A stretch of DNA of 64,000 bases, from NCBI GenBank assembly GCA_021209875.1, contig JAGYVD010000005.1:2108001-2172000 (forward strand), read 5' to 3'. Under the pieces are notes generated by a model, which saw only the letters and a program-made list of their open reading frames with translations, did not search any database and had not been told where the DNA came from. Both the position numbers and the translations under genes were made by a program. This document shows, one piece after another, positions 23,258 to 35,783 of this stretch. Every line of letters begins with the position of its first letter. Positions within the stretch are counted from its first letter, which is position 1. This stretch comes from Rosellinia necatrix (lineage: Eukaryota; Ascomycota; Sordariomycetes; Xylariales; Xylariaceae).

Positions 23258-25469
23258 GGTGATGGGGAATGCGGCGGCCGAGGGACGCAACAGAAAGGAG
23301 GCAAGAGTTGGTAAGGGGACCGAGGAGTAGAGCTAGCGAAGAGATTAAGTAGACTGGTATGATGGACAGCTATCGGTCGCTATCGGGGGGTTATGGCGAC
23401 AATGCGATGACGGTCCGGGGATTTCGATGCTGTTCTGGTGGTGGTCTGGAAGATGATGTAGAAAGAAGAATTAAGACAAGGCGTCGTGGTATCTGTAAGG
23501 TAGGCTCCTAGAGTCGTCACGGAACGTCAAGGAGCACTAAGGCCGACAGGCCACGCCAAACCATTAAAGGACAAGGAGTGGATACAAAAGCCCCACTACC
23601 CACCTATAACGTGTCTAGGGGTTTCCAAGTTGCACGCCTCACTATCCAATGGGTACCACCACGGACATCACAGATCACCTGCACCTGGCCTTTGCACGCT
23701 GGGTCTCTCTTGGGTACCTACACACTCCAATACTATTAAGTCTACGCAAAACTCTAAGTTACCTAAACCACCTGGGTAGCTGCCTACCTGCCTGCTCTAA
23801 GGTTGTTCAAAGTCGCAGGATATGTATCTAAAGAACAAGGAAATATTTTAGATAGGTCTCATGAGATCTGGATGGGTAGATAGTAGGTACCTAATGCTAA
23901 GTTACTTAAGTGCTTAAGTACCTAATCCAGGTACACTAGGTGGATAGGTAGGTATCTAGGTAGCCGCCTACCCACGTTTGTGAGGAGGTAGGTACAGGTA
24001 TGGATGGTCCTATGATCCGTCCTATCTCCCATCACCCTCACTACCTAGGAAAGTAAGATAAGGTAAAGACGTACCGCAGCATACACATATGACAATGCCG
24101 CTGATTTTCTATGACTAGGTATCTTGTCGTTGTCTTAGTATCACATAAACACACAGCCCCTATGGCTTTTAACTGAAATACCAGGTACGGTAAAGTAGTC
24201 ACGGGTACTGATGAGAACCACCTTTGGATACACCACAACTCAAGACTAAACTCACATAAGTTTATGACGCAATACACCACCGACACCATGTATACTATTT
24301 ACATAATCGCCTACGATGAATGCAGTACCTTTGGAGAGTTGAGCTAGTACCTACATATCTACCTACGGGTTATTAAACTTAATCATGAGATTCTGCCCAC
24401 CACCTTTCCGAACATTAGGTAAAGTATATTCGTAGTAGGCTGAGACTAGGTAAGGTACCAAACATGGTTATAAATTTTTGTTCAGATTTTGTCCAAAAAA
24501 AAAAAAAAGCCTTATCAAATGGAGCAAAATAATGGAAGAGAAGTACGTGGTGTACGTAGGCTTGATAATGGGAGAAGGCAAGTTACTGTAGAGTTTAAAC
24601 TTCTACCATAAGGGCGGCCTCATGGTAGTTATTATGGTGTCGTATGGATCCCCTTATCAAGGAGTATGCCCTTTGAGACAGCCATTAAAGATATTGCATT
24701 GTCATACGAAGGCTTTACTACAAAAGGTCACCTGGGCAAGCTCTTGTGAATATTTGCCTCTTTAGATGCCTATCGGATATGTATCTAGGTATCTACCATG
24801 GCCACGTGAAATTTCTCCACTTTGTTACTTACTTGGGTGGGTAGGTACCAAGGTGAATTCTATATACAACTGTAATTCTAGTAATACAAGGCTCAATCTT
24901 GCAGTATATTCATACATATGAAGAATATAATAATATCTCAGTAGCTACCTACTTACCTATGTAGATAAGTTGTGCGAATTGTCGGTACCTTATCTGAGGT
25001 TTTCCGAAGAAGGCTTGATATAACATGATGGCCAGCGTACACTATAGGTGTATTCAACGGTAGTTATAGCAGGAGAGAGAGAGTGCTTGGTAGCGGGGAA
25101 TATTCTATAGTGGGTCCCTGCACTAGCGTACTGGGCGACGGTCCAGCAGCTTGGTACAAGTACGAAATCCTCTGTTGAAGATTGGAGGTGGGTTGTAAAA
25201 AAAATAATAAAGACTTCAGTTACATCATCACAGAGCTCAACACCCGCCATATAGCCTCCCAAAAGAGCCGACCCAGAGAAAAGGAAAAAAACAAAAGGCA
25301 AAACAAGCATTTACCGCTCGCTACTCCCTGCGTTGACCCACACCGATCTGCAGATCCATTACAGAGCCGTGGCCAACAACATTAACACGGCTCTACTGTT
25401 CTTATCTTCCTCTCTCCCGCCAATCGAATTCATGCCCGACACTAACACCACCGTTGTGGCCCCGGACTC
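23258..25469. other. ypt1 promoter side and spacer, repeat-rich
   Basis: This divergent spacer between ypt1 and the gene starting at 25470 holds both promoters. TAGGTA/TACCTA motifs cluster at 23875-23990, 24350-24460, 24785-24850 and 24945-24990. An A-run lies near 24494-24508. No convincing gene was found. Confidence 0.6.
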
Positions 25470-26548
25470 ATGTCCCTAAGCAACAGCTTCAGTGTTGCTC
25501 GCGCATCAAGCCATGTCCTGAGCCCAGCCGCTCCGACTGCGGCCCTCTCGCGGGTTGCGGCTCCTACAGCATTGAGCAATGCCAAACACTCCTCCCTAGT
25601 AATATCAGGATCGTTGGTCAGAGCCCCGGCGTCACTTAATTCGACCCCAACTACGCCGCAGCCGGCATCGACGCAGATATGGTTCAACTCGACGATACCG
25701 CGGTTCAATCCGCCCATGCCGGACGACAAGGGTCCAACGCGGCCCGAGACGGAGCGCAAGGTGAAGCTCGGCAAGAGTAAGTACCGGCCCGGGCTCTAGG
25801 GGCCCGGCGGGCTGGATCGGGGGAGCGGGAGCGGGAGCGGGGATGTATGTATACGAGTAGAAACCAAGGCTAACGTTATCATGACTATGAAAAAGCCCTC
25901 CGCATCCTCCAGGAGCACCTCCCGACTCTCCTACAATCACCGTTGCCGCAGGAGATCCTCTCGCCCAACATCTCCCTCCACCTCTTCCCCTCGACGCACC
26001 CGCACCTCCCGACCGTCTCCGGCAAGGTCGCCTACATCGCGGCGCTCCGGACGTCCCCGATCGCGTGGAACCGCGTGCCCATCGTCGGCAACGTCCGGCT
26101 CGAGATCCTCTCGGAGCGCATGGTCAGCCAGCCGCTGCACTTCTCGCCGCGCCGCCCGGGCGCCTACGGCGAGCAGCTCGTCGTGAAGTGGCGGACCGCC
26201 TCCTCCTCCTCTTCTTCTAGCGAGCCGGGCGCGGGAGACCCCAAGCCGAGTCCGGACGAGCGGAACCTCGACGCCCAGCTCCGCGGCTCCCAGGCCGTCG
26301 GCGAGAAGAAGAAGGCCTTCACGGGCCTGTTCGTCTTCGAGTTCGACAAGGACGGCCGCATCATCAGCCACACCATCGAGCACGTCGACGAGCACGGCGA
26401 CTGGGAGAGGGGCGTCGGCGCCCGCATGGTCGGCCTCACGGACTGGCTGTTGGGCGGGATCAAGGGCCGCTCCGGCGACGGGGGCGGCATACCCGCCCTG
26501 TTCAAGGTGGTCGGCGATAAGCAGGCGGCGGATAAAGGGCTACGATAA
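25470..26548 (+). CDS. probable mitochondrial protein of uncertain family (SnoaL-like/DUF2358 suspected)
   Basis: Two exons, 25470-25776 and 25896-26548, with a 119-nt intron (GTAAGT donor at 25777, GCTAAC branch at about 25869, AAG acceptor ending at 25895), giving 319 residues. The N terminus is rich in Ser, Ala and Arg with almost no acidic residues for about 80 positions, as in mitochondrial presequences. The folded part follows: an amphipathic helix (LRILQEHLPTLLQS), then ISLHLFPSTHPHLPTV, VRLEILSERMVSQPLHF and FTGLFVFEFDKDGRIISHTI. That pattern fits a SnoaL/NTF2-like alpha+beta fold such as DUF2358 proteins. This family assignment is inference from pattern only. A Ser tract ([12 protein letters not shown]) interrupts the domain. 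The second exon is markedly GC-rich. It is convergent with the 2EXR gene. Confidence 0.75.
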
Positions 26549-26805
26549 TGACAGCGGGCATGTAACATCAAAGACGGCGTTCCTAGGGTTAGGTTGTAGC
26601 ATCAGCATTCTATTATTTTTGGCCAGGCATAGACAGCCCTTCCACCACGGTGCGTAAGTCACCAATCAACAGACGGGGGAAGGGAGGGAGATACGGAGGG
26701 TTTAAATTTGCAGGCAAGGGCAGGCAAAGCTGTACAAATAAGTCCCCACTCAATCCTCAGAAAGAGGTTCTAGAATACAAACAACCATTGCAGGAGATAG
26801 TACTA

Positions 26806-28347
26806 TCATACACGATTTCGTGACCCTCCGTCGCTTTCTCGACTCCTGCCGTACCCGTCTGGTTTTTTTCTCCTCTGCTTTGCCGGCACCCTGACCATGA
26901 AATCGTATACGTGGTGTTCAAGGTCTTTCTCGGGGATGAGCGAGAAACGTAGGTTCGCCAGAGGTGAAGTGACGATGGCGCCGCGGTACCAGTCACGCCA
27001 GATCTGCTGCACGACATTTTCCTCGTCGTCGGGGTCAGCCACCATTGCTGTCGCAGTCGTGGTGGTGGTGGCTGCTGCCGCGTTATCGACGAGAACGTGG
27101 CCGGCAACGTCGTTATGGATGTGGCGGTACCGCTCGTTGACGAGGCCAGTCTCGTTGCCCATCATGGCGTGGGTCCACTCGTCGCGCTCGGTGACGCAGA
27201 CGAGAAGCTCGCCGCCCCTGTCGCCGCCTCCGGCGGGGGCGGAGACGAAGCGGTCGACTACGTGGAAGAGGGCACCGAAGATCTGCTGGCCGCCGGTCTC
27301 GCCGTAACGCAGGGCGCCGAACGAGACGGCTGTCTTGCGCACGCGGCGCGCCGTCCGCGACGGGATGAAGTATGTCATTGGGTTGTTGAAGCCGAAGCTG
27401 TCACACGGCTCCAGCTCGCCGAGGAGATACACGGCGTCGAGGCCAAAGTTGAACCAGGTGCGCGGCGGGGAGCTTGTGCGTCTCGGGGCAGGGTCCGGGA
27501 GTGGGAGGGAATTCATAGCTGGGCGCGACGGTCCAGCGGTTTCTAAGGTTGTCGATGCTGAGGCTTGCGTTGCAGTGCTCGCAACGGGCGAGCGGTCCAA
27601 AAGGTCGTGATACGAACTCATGTGAGATATAGAGGCCCCCACAGAATCAGTGGCGAGCAGCGGATTCTGGGCCAGGGTGTGGGTAGACTCGGGCCCGGCA
27701 GGAGGCAGAACCAGACCAGCAAGAATAGGAGACCGGACGGGAACCGGGGGGTGCAGGTCCGTACCGGCCAGCTCCCGCGGCACCTTCCATTCAAAACTCA
27801 GCTCATAATGTTTCAGTGCTAGAGCCCGTGTCTCACGGTTCACATGGAGTAGCACCGGGATCGGGGACTTGACGATCGAGTGTGGGCCCCAGAGCTGGTT
27901 GCGCTGAGCCTCAACGGAGGGAGCTCCATCCTCCTGACAGACTGATTTGCGTCGTGTAAGCAAGAATTTATATCAGAAGCGGGCACTAATGAAAGATAAA
28001 CAGCAAAGAGAATGGGATGGGAAACCAGAAACAATCGTGAAGCAAAATAGTAACTGAATAGTAACAAAATAGTAGCAAAATAGTAACAAAATAGGTAACT
28101 AGGTGTATAAGTCTAAGATAATTATAATTGACTTACGACATGCTATTCCCACGATCCGCGGCACGATTAGGTACTCCCAGATCTTCAGACGAAGCTCGGC
28201 AGGTAGCGCGGGGAAACGAAGGAAGACCGGGTTGTATGTGTTATGCCATTCCGTCAGGGGTAAGGACTGGACCGCGGCTGTCTCGAGGCCGTCGCTTAGT
28301 AGCCGGAACTCGAGCCAGAACGTCGGACGTGAAAAGGAATGGAGCAT
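26806..28347 (-). CDS. 2EXR-domain protein (fungal expanded family), function unknown
   Basis: Two exons, 28347-28137 and 27941-26806, with a 195-nt intron (GTAAGT donor at 28136, ATCAG acceptor ending at 27942), giving 448 residues. Exon 1 carries the 2EXR signature FLRFPALPAELRLKIWEYL followed by PRIVGI. Exon 2 continues with PVLLHVNRETRALALKHYEL, the second conserved segment of this family. The remainder includes a Ser/Pro-rich linker, then WFNFGLDAVYLLGEL, which fits the usual 'aligns with D-x-V-Y/F' block, and a basic tail (PAKQRRKKPDGYGRSRESDG). Proteins of this type are numerous in filamentous fungi and are F-box-like in outline, but no function is established. Exon 2 is more GC-rich than the surroundings. 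Confidence 0.87.
28040..28095 (-). repeat. imperfect CAAAATAGTAA repeat in 2EXR intron
   Basis: Four to five imperfect copies of an 11-bp unit (aatagtaacaa on plus) lie inside the 195-nt intron and explain its unusual length. Confidence 0.8.
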
Positions 28348-30914
28348 GGCGGATACGGACCGAGATAAGAGACCGGGTGCTGGGGTCTCAAGGTTGATAA
28401 GAATGAACCGGGCGAGCCGCGGGAAGGTGGACTGCGCAAGTTCGTCTCGGCGCTGTGAAAGCTAGGCGACAAGCAGACGGTCCCTTAGCCCACTGTATTT
28501 ACCAATCCTACCTTGTTGTGCGGTCGGCCGCAACGTCGTCGGTATGTCACTCGCGACCTTGGTATTCGCTGGTATCTCCCGGGTCGTCAAGAGCTGCCGT
28601 CCTTATCTCCAGAATGAAATACGGGGCAGGCCATGCGGCTAAGTGTCCGACCAAGTGTCTGATTGGATGGCGCGGATAGCGGCTTGAACAATCCGACGAG
28701 TCGGGTTGGATACAATATATAAGGCGTGCTGACGGCTCATGCTCGTGTATATCTTATAATGAAGGAGTTGCACCGTTTTCGTTAGATATCGAAGTCCCGA
28801 GGTCGTTGCACAGCATTAGCAAAGACACCTGCCGGGCCGACTTGGCAAACCCGATAAGATCGGCCTTGCCCGGGCTAGTCAATACCTACGTGCGTACCTG
28901 CCTAATACTAACCGTTCGGCATGTAAGTAAGAAGTAAATATTACCTACTTGGGTCAGCTTGTAGCGAGGCGATGCGGCCATACCTGCTTCAACGCTGATT
29001 GAAAGCGAGCGTCAGGAAGGCACGTAGTACCTAGCAGTTCGCTCTCCATGTTCGCTAACCGTTGTTTTAAGTCAAGCTACCTAGGTATGCCGCAATCAAA
29101 TTTATATGCTAATTACGAGTAGTTACTGGGTTCATAAACCATCAATGTCTATCCAGGCTGCCGGATAATTTTGCTTCATGGTAATGCTAATAATTCTTGA
29201 TAGGTTGCCTAGGTAGACAGACAAGGTCCACCGCCAGACTCCTAAATTGATAGAGGGTAAATGCATACCACCTAGGTGCTCAAGTAGTTATCGTGAATGA
29301 AAGAATCCTTGGTTGAATAACTACATCACATTCTACCTTACCTAGTTGGTAGTACCATACCTCTCGCAGGGACCAAGTACCTACCAGGTAGACATGGACA
29401 CACAGAGCGATAATTACAGAGCTACCCTGTGTTCGTTTCCTTCTCACGGTTCCATTGGGTCATGTACCCGTATTAGTAGGCATCTGAGTAAAGCCAGAAC
29501 TGAAGTTTGGAGCCCGGCGGTATGTGGGCATCATAATCGAAACCTCTTAATTAGCAGGATCAAAAATACAGGCCAGCTCTCGAAGCTACCAAGTATGCCG
29601 ATTCTACCCACCTGGTTTGGGTAGTCACGAATAAGTATGAAGAGAGATAAACAGCGGTCGATCGAGATCTCAAGTCTCCTCTGAGTATAATACCAGTATA
29701 CCTATTACGTACACGAGACAGGGAGGTGTGCAAGGTGCAAGTGCATACCTAACCTGCCTACCAGGCCCTGCCTACACGTGCACCTACCTAGGTAGTGGAT
29801 AGACCCGAAGCTAGGGCCTCCTCCTTAAGATCCCCGCAATTATGAGGCTGCTCTGCTCAGATCGATGTTGGCACGTAACATGGATATAGCGCCGAGATCA
29901 AGCACGTAGGTTAGTGTAGTGTATGTCCAATGGAAGCGAAGCGGCAGGAGTGGAAGCGAATGCTGCGCTTTTTGTTTCTCCTTTACCAGAGGTATGGGCA
30001 GAGCATGGGTATTCAATCTAATTCCAAGTTGCCAAGCCCTGTGACGTTCCATCATCTCGTGGTGTTGTGTCCTTTGCAGTGCAGTGTAAGCTGGAACGAG
30101 CCAAGAATACCCCTCCTCTACCTTCTAGTGTATCTCCATGAATTGACAGCGGTGCTAACAGGGGTAACATACCTGACCTGCCTACCTACTTCGTACCTAC
30201 CTACCTCTACCTGCCTACCTGAAGTTACACTGCCTACCGTACCTACGTAGTGGTAATAATACCCACCAGAGGTATACAAGATCCGAACCCGGACCAACGG
30301 GTCTCCTATGGGGAAAGCTGCTGCAGCCTACCAAAAATGGGGTCTGATCCCACTGTAGCGAACCCTGACTCTTGCCCGTGCCCGCCTGCCGACCTAACCT
30401 AGCTCCTTAGGTAGTCTGTTAGGTAGGTACCTGTTAGTCAAAGGACACCCAAGTCCACTCCACCACTCCACCTCCAACTCGTGCCTGGTTCTCCAAGCTG
30501 TGGATCGCAAGTTACATCATCACCCAACACCTAGCACCGAGTCCAAAAAAAAAAAAACGACAAACAATCGGGAGCTTGGTGAACTGGATGAGCACTTGCG
30601 GAGAAGTGGTCGTTTAGCATACCTAGTACCTACCATACATAGTAGATCGGCTACTGTTCACGTCAGGCACTGTCTTGGTAAGTAACTAACTACGCAGGTA
30701 GGTAGGTAGGTAGGTAGTTATTGTCGCATTGGTGTTGGTGTCAGTGTCAGTGTTCGGCGTCGGTGTCGCTGGCAAGGTCATTTCTGACTACCCTTCGCGT
30801 CCTCTTCTCAATAGAGACAAGCCTCGTTTCCCGCTCGTTGGTGCGCCCGTTCCTCCGAACGCACCCAACCAGCGTACATCCACTTGTCCGAGAACGACCC
30901 ACGCGAGTCTGCGG

Positions 30915-30958
30915 CCCAGCAATCCGCGAACCCAGCAATCCGCGAACCCAGCAATCCG
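30915..30958. repeat. 16-bp tandem repeat CCCAGCAATCCGCGAA
   Basis: Two full copies and a partial third of CCCAGCAATCCGCGAA, in non-coding DNA. Confidence 0.88.
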
Positions 30959-31345
30959 CAGCTCCCCCGTGGGGTTGGCAACAACCGCCACGCTTCGTCA
31001 CAGGGGCCAGAGGCTGCTCAGGTGGGGGTTTCAGCTGATTACGGTGCTCTGTCTCCTTGTCCACTTGGAGTCAGCCCTTTTCGGGGAGTGTAGGTAGGTA
31101 CCAATACGGCAGCGGACCAATACGGCAGCCGGCGAGAGACAGACAGGTCATGCACCAGTCGCCGCGCTTGCCCAACATCAACATCGCCATCGCCCCCTGA
31201 CCTCCTGACCTACCCATCAGGAAGGTGCAGGAAATACCGTCATCGTGGTCAAAACCAGAGCACTGCCGCCGTTACCGAGCTATACCTTCATATCCCGACT
31301 GCCAATCCGTCTTCTCCAAACACGCCCAAGAGACTGAGAGATAGA

Positions 31346-31382
31346 GACAGACAGACAGACAGACAGAGAGAGAGAGAGAGAA
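31346..31382. repeat. (GACA)n-(GA)n microsatellite
   Basis: About five GACA units followed by about eight GA units, upstream of the carnitine acetyltransferase gene. Confidence 0.92.
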
Positions 31383-32216
31383 CCAGAGGCAGCAAGGCGT
31401 GTGCACGTGTTATCCGTTATTCCCGTGTGCGTGTCCCTAGCGCCCCTCGCTTCATCAGGTAACTATTAATTTCTCCATTGCTTGTTATCCATCCCCCTGG
31501 CTACACCCACCGGCTGGGTGGCGTCTCCTATTGCTATCTACTGTATGCGTTGAGCCCGCCTCGGGTCCTTATACCTTGTGGGATTGGCTCGGCTGTCTCA
31601 TTTCAAGGTACGTGATAGTTGCGTCGACTTCCGTTCCCCATACGATGGCTTCGTCCCAAGGCTCTCGGCAGATTGCACCGGGTTTCTACGTCCGTCTGGG
31701 TATTGTATGCACTATCTAATATCGGTCCTGCGGATAGGTAGCTAGGCTATCTTCTCATCTTGCCCAATCACGGTCCCTGGCTGCGGCTACCGTTCGAGGC
31801 GGCATCTCTTCGCAACTGCTATAGCTCCTGGATGTACATGTGATAATGGGCCTCAGACCTTGGCCTCGTCTCTCGCGGTCTCGGGATGTTAGCCGTGGAT
31901 CCACTAGCCGATCATGCTTGGGTACCATCCACCAAAGGTTACCTTGGTGACGTTCGCCCTGATGTGCCGTAGACGATTTATAGATTGTCTCAACCGTCTT
32001 ATTTCAGTCTCTGCTTCTCCCTGTCTCCGCATGGCCTCATCCGAGCTCGGCCAAACGTCACACGGGGTATAGTTACCAAGTGAAGATTCCTATGGGATGC
32101 CGGTCTACTGCCTTCACGATTGCCACTATTTCTACCGCACAGCTCTGCGCGGATTGAATATTTGCACCTTTGTTGCGCCATTATTTGCTTGATACTCTCC
32201 GCCATACGCTGACAAG

Positions 32217-34916
32217 ATGCCTACCAAAGTTCGGATTTTTGCTATGCCAAAGCCCCTCGGGGAGACTCTCGCGGCGACCTCATCTACGTCGTTACCTAAG
32301 ATTACAGGTCAACTCACCAACGGGAACGTGCCAGAGTTCAAACCGACCTTCAATATGTCACACATGCCTGTAACAATGACAATTCCCGAAGAGCCCATGG
32401 AAGGTGGCATCACCTTTGCCGCTCAGGATAGTCTACCCAAGTTGCCTATCCCCGATTTAGAAAGCTCTTGCCGGAGGTATCTCACTGCTCTGAGGCCATT
32501 ACAAGGGTCTCGGGAACATGCCGAGACTAGGCATGCAGTGGACACTTTTTTGAGATCGGATGGACCGGATCTGCAAGAAAAACTCCAGGATTATGCACTC
32601 GGGCAGAGCAGCTTCATCGAGCAATTCTGTAAGTAGATGCCGCTGGTGATCGGCAGTATGACGCTGACACATCTGCTAGGGTACGATTCATACCTGAACT
32701 ATGACAACCCTGTTGTTCTCAACTTGAATCCCTTTTTCCTGTTAGAGGATGACCCAACCCCAGCAAGGAACAACCAGGTAACCCGAGCGGCGTCTCTTGT
32801 AGTATCAGCGTTGGAATTTGTTCGGGCGGTGCGCCGAGAAGAATTACCGCCAGACAATATCAAAGGAAAGCCCCTCTGTATGTACCAATATTCACGGCTT
32901 TTCGGGACCGCTCGTGTGCCTACAGTCCAGGGCTGCCGAATCGAACAAGATGCCGAATCAAAGCACATTGTTGTGATTTGCCACGGCCAATTCTACTGGT
33001 TTGACGTACTCGACGATAGCTCTGACCTGATTATGAGCGAAAGAGATGTCGCGATCAATTTACAAACAATCATTGACGATGCGGTCCAAACCCCCATCCA
33101 GGAGGCTGCCAAGGGAGCACTTGGAATTCTAAGCACAGAGAATAGGAAGATTTGGTCTGGGTTAAGAGAGGTATTAATGAGAGAGGAGGGGTCTAACAAT
33201 GCGGATTGTCTTGGAATTGTTGACACTGCTCTGTTTGTACTCTGCCTGGATTATACCGAGCCTGCGACGGCGGCTGAGCTATGCCAAAATATGCTTTGTG
33301 GCACGAATGAGGTGGTCAAGGGAGTACAGATTGGGACGTGTGTCAACCGATGGTACGACAAACTTCAGATTATCGTTTGTAAAAACGGAAGTGCAGGAAT
33401 CAACTTCGAGCATACCGGTGTCGACGGCCACACAGTACTCCGTTTTGCTAGCGACGTTTATACGGATACAATTCTGCGGTTTGCTAGGACAATCAACGGG
33501 CAGGCACCGAGCCTCTGGAAAACTACCAGCCCGGATCCTTCAAAGCGAGACCCCGAAAGCTTTGGGGATGTCCACACCAGCCCTCACAAATTAGAGTGGG
33601 ACATGATACCAGAGCTTGCTGTTGCGGTACGGTTTGCAGAAACAAGGCTAGCTGATCTAATCAGTCAGAACGAGTTTGAATGTCTCGACTTCAGCGGATA
33701 TGGCAAGAATTTCATCACGTCCATGGGCTTTTCGCCCGACGCGTTCGTGCAGATGGCTTTCCAAGCTGCGTATTATGGACTGTATGGGAGGGTAGAATGC
33801 ACCTACGAACCCGCTATGACAAAGGCTTATCTTCACGGTCGGACTGAGGCAATCCGCTCTGTCTCGAGCGAGTCTGTCAACTTTGTTCAGACCTTCTGGG
33901 CTGACAATCCAGCTGAGGCCAAGGTCGAAGCACTCCGAAAGGCGTGCGAACAGCACGTCAGCAGCACAAAGACGTGTGCGAAGGGAGAAGGTTGTGATCG
34001 TCATTTGTATGCGCTATTCTGTCTATGGCAGAGATACGTGGACGGGCAGACTAGCCGATCGCCAAGCAGCGCCGGATACTCAAGCCCAACAGATAGTGGC
34101 TCTACGCTGGAGCTGGCTGTTGGCAGTCCTGGGAGGGACTCTGTAAGCTCATTAGACATGGATATCCGGCCGCGCCAACGTGGCGATAGTACAACATCAA
34201 ACCCTCGATCGCGGGATCTTAACCCGGTACCGGCCCTGTTTGCTGACGCAGGATGGGATAGACTGAACAATACGATCCTATCGACATCAAACTGCGGAAA
34301 TCCGTCATTGCGACAATTCGGATTTGGTCCAACATCTGGTGACGGATTTGGTATCGGCTACATCATTAAAGATGAGGGCATCAGCGTTTGCGTTTCCAGC
34401 AAGCATCGACAGACTAAGCGCTTTGTTGACGCACTGGAGAGTTACCTGCTTGAAATCCGGCGAGTGTTGCGTATTACGGGACGCAAGGTGACCAGCACGA
34501 AACAGACCCGCGCCCGCGAAATTGATCCCGCCAAGGTGAAGGCCAGCAACCGACTCAAAGCCCGTGGACGTAAAATTACGGGTTTGGAAAATAATGCCAT
34601 GCGGTTGAGGTTGGCTAATGGGTCATCCGTTGGCACACAGTCGCCAACTGAAGAGAGTATCTTGATGAGTGATGATGAGTTAGGCGGATGTACGTCCTGA
34701 CCCTTTCCCTTTCTAACCGAAGAACAAATCGTTGTCGTTCTTTTTTTTACTAATACCCTTGATTTAGATGGGTTTTTTGACGCGGGTATGCTCCTTCAAG
34801 CGCTCAAGGCCCGCGGTGAAGCGTTTGATAATGGCGAAGCAAAGCAATCGGAACGTGCTGCCGCCAACGCAAGGAAGCGGGAGGTGGGCAAGAAATTACG
34901 GCTTACTGAGTACTAA
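32217..34916 (+). CDS. carnitine O-acetyltransferase, Yat2/FacC-like
   Basis: Three exons: 32217-32628, 32680-34689 and 34768-34916. Introns are 51 nt (GTAAGT donor at 32629, CTAG acceptor) and 78 nt (GTACGT donor at 34690, TTTAG acceptor), giving 856 residues. The choline/carnitine acyltransferase fold spans most of the protein. LPKLPIPDLESSCRRYLTAL is the N-terminal family motif, the first splice rebuilds QFWYDSYL, and the catalytic His is about residue 382 in NFEHTGVDGH. It should transfer acetyl groups between CoA and carnitine for movement between compartments. No peroxisomal C-terminal tripeptide is seen (it ends LRLTEY) and no clear mitochondrial presequence, which suggests the cytosolic type needed for growth on acetate (FacC/Yat2). 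A Ser/Pro/Arg-rich insert lies at about 595-655, and the C-terminal tail after the fold is long, charged and lysine-rich. Confidence 0.93.
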
Positions 34917-35783
34917 TCTGGGCTACCTAATGATGCGCAAATTTTGTATGTACAGACATGTAAGGATTGGAGGCTATTTTACGGTTATTTAGGAAAGCTT
35001 GGGTTTGTTGTGACGTTAAATATGAGATGATAGAACTATCTACCCGGGTATATAACGCTTAGGAAGGAACTCCCTAGCCTAACTGAATTGGATAAGGGTG
35101 GTACTTCAAAAATATTGTCCGGTCCGTTCTGAACATTAGAGCGAATGCTTGTCGTTCATGTGCATTCTCTCACCGGTCCCGTAGGTCTAGGTTTACGACC
35201 ATGGTCTACAGTTCGGCATCTGCCAATATTGGGGGGGTGGGCGGGACTGATATTCGGTTACCCAAGATCCTCCGCTCCCGCTTGTCTATACAAGCTATGT
35301 CGATGCCTCTGCCAGGTTAGAGAGGAGGTATCGTCGAGGATTAATTGACAATACTATCATTGAAATCGAGCGTGGAGGGAGAGAGAGGTATCAAATTTAT
35401 ATACGCGTGTACTCAGCAGAACCCCCTTTCTGCTTATTAATACCCCCCCTATTTCCAAGACGCCAATATTATCAAAGATGCCTCTCAAACTCCATACTCG
35501 ATGCTTTCCGTCCCAATACACATCACTGTATAGCTAGCTATCTATGTCCGATCTGTTGGTAGTATCATCTCCGCTACCGTGCTTGTATACAACTTATCTA
35601 AACCATCAGAAGTACCTGGCATTTACTTCATGCCCCTAACGCCCACCCCCTATCTCACAGGTCGATTTCTACCTGCGTATAAACTAGGCGGTCGGGGAGA
35701 CCGTGTCTTCTGTTTCCCGCTTTCTTTCTATTCTTTTTTTATTCTTTTTATTATTGTTTACTCGATTAAACTCTCGTGGTCAA
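34917..35783. other. 3'-3' intergenic region
   Basis: Spacer between two convergent genes; no gene-like frame seen. T-rich stretches near 35720-35760 may include the minus-strand gene's polyadenylation signals. Confidence 0.6.

Larger units (their letters stand above)
28348..32216. other. 3.9-kb repeat-rich divergent intergenic region
   Basis: No supported gene. TAGGTA/TACCTA-phase motifs are dense (28880-28950, 29070-29400, 29700-29800, 30170-30250, 30400-30440, 30695-30720). Tandem repeats occur at 30915-30958 and 31346-31382, and an A-run at 30545-30557. Overlapping frames around 30720-31100 on both strands lie over a GC-rich tandem repeat and are probably non-coding. The right part (about 31200-32216), with CT-rich tracts, likely holds the promoter and leader of the carnitine acetyltransferase gene. 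A GTACGT...CAG leader intron is possible but was not resolved. Confidence 0.55.

Noticed and set aside
30270..30360. possible minus-strand tRNA around GGTCCGGGTTCGGATC
   Set aside because: The supposed T stem halves do not pair and no cloverleaf could be drawn.
30720..31100. Overlapping frames of about 105-122 codons on both strands
   Set aside because: They read through a 16-bp tandem repeat in several frames at once, which creates open frames without coding function.
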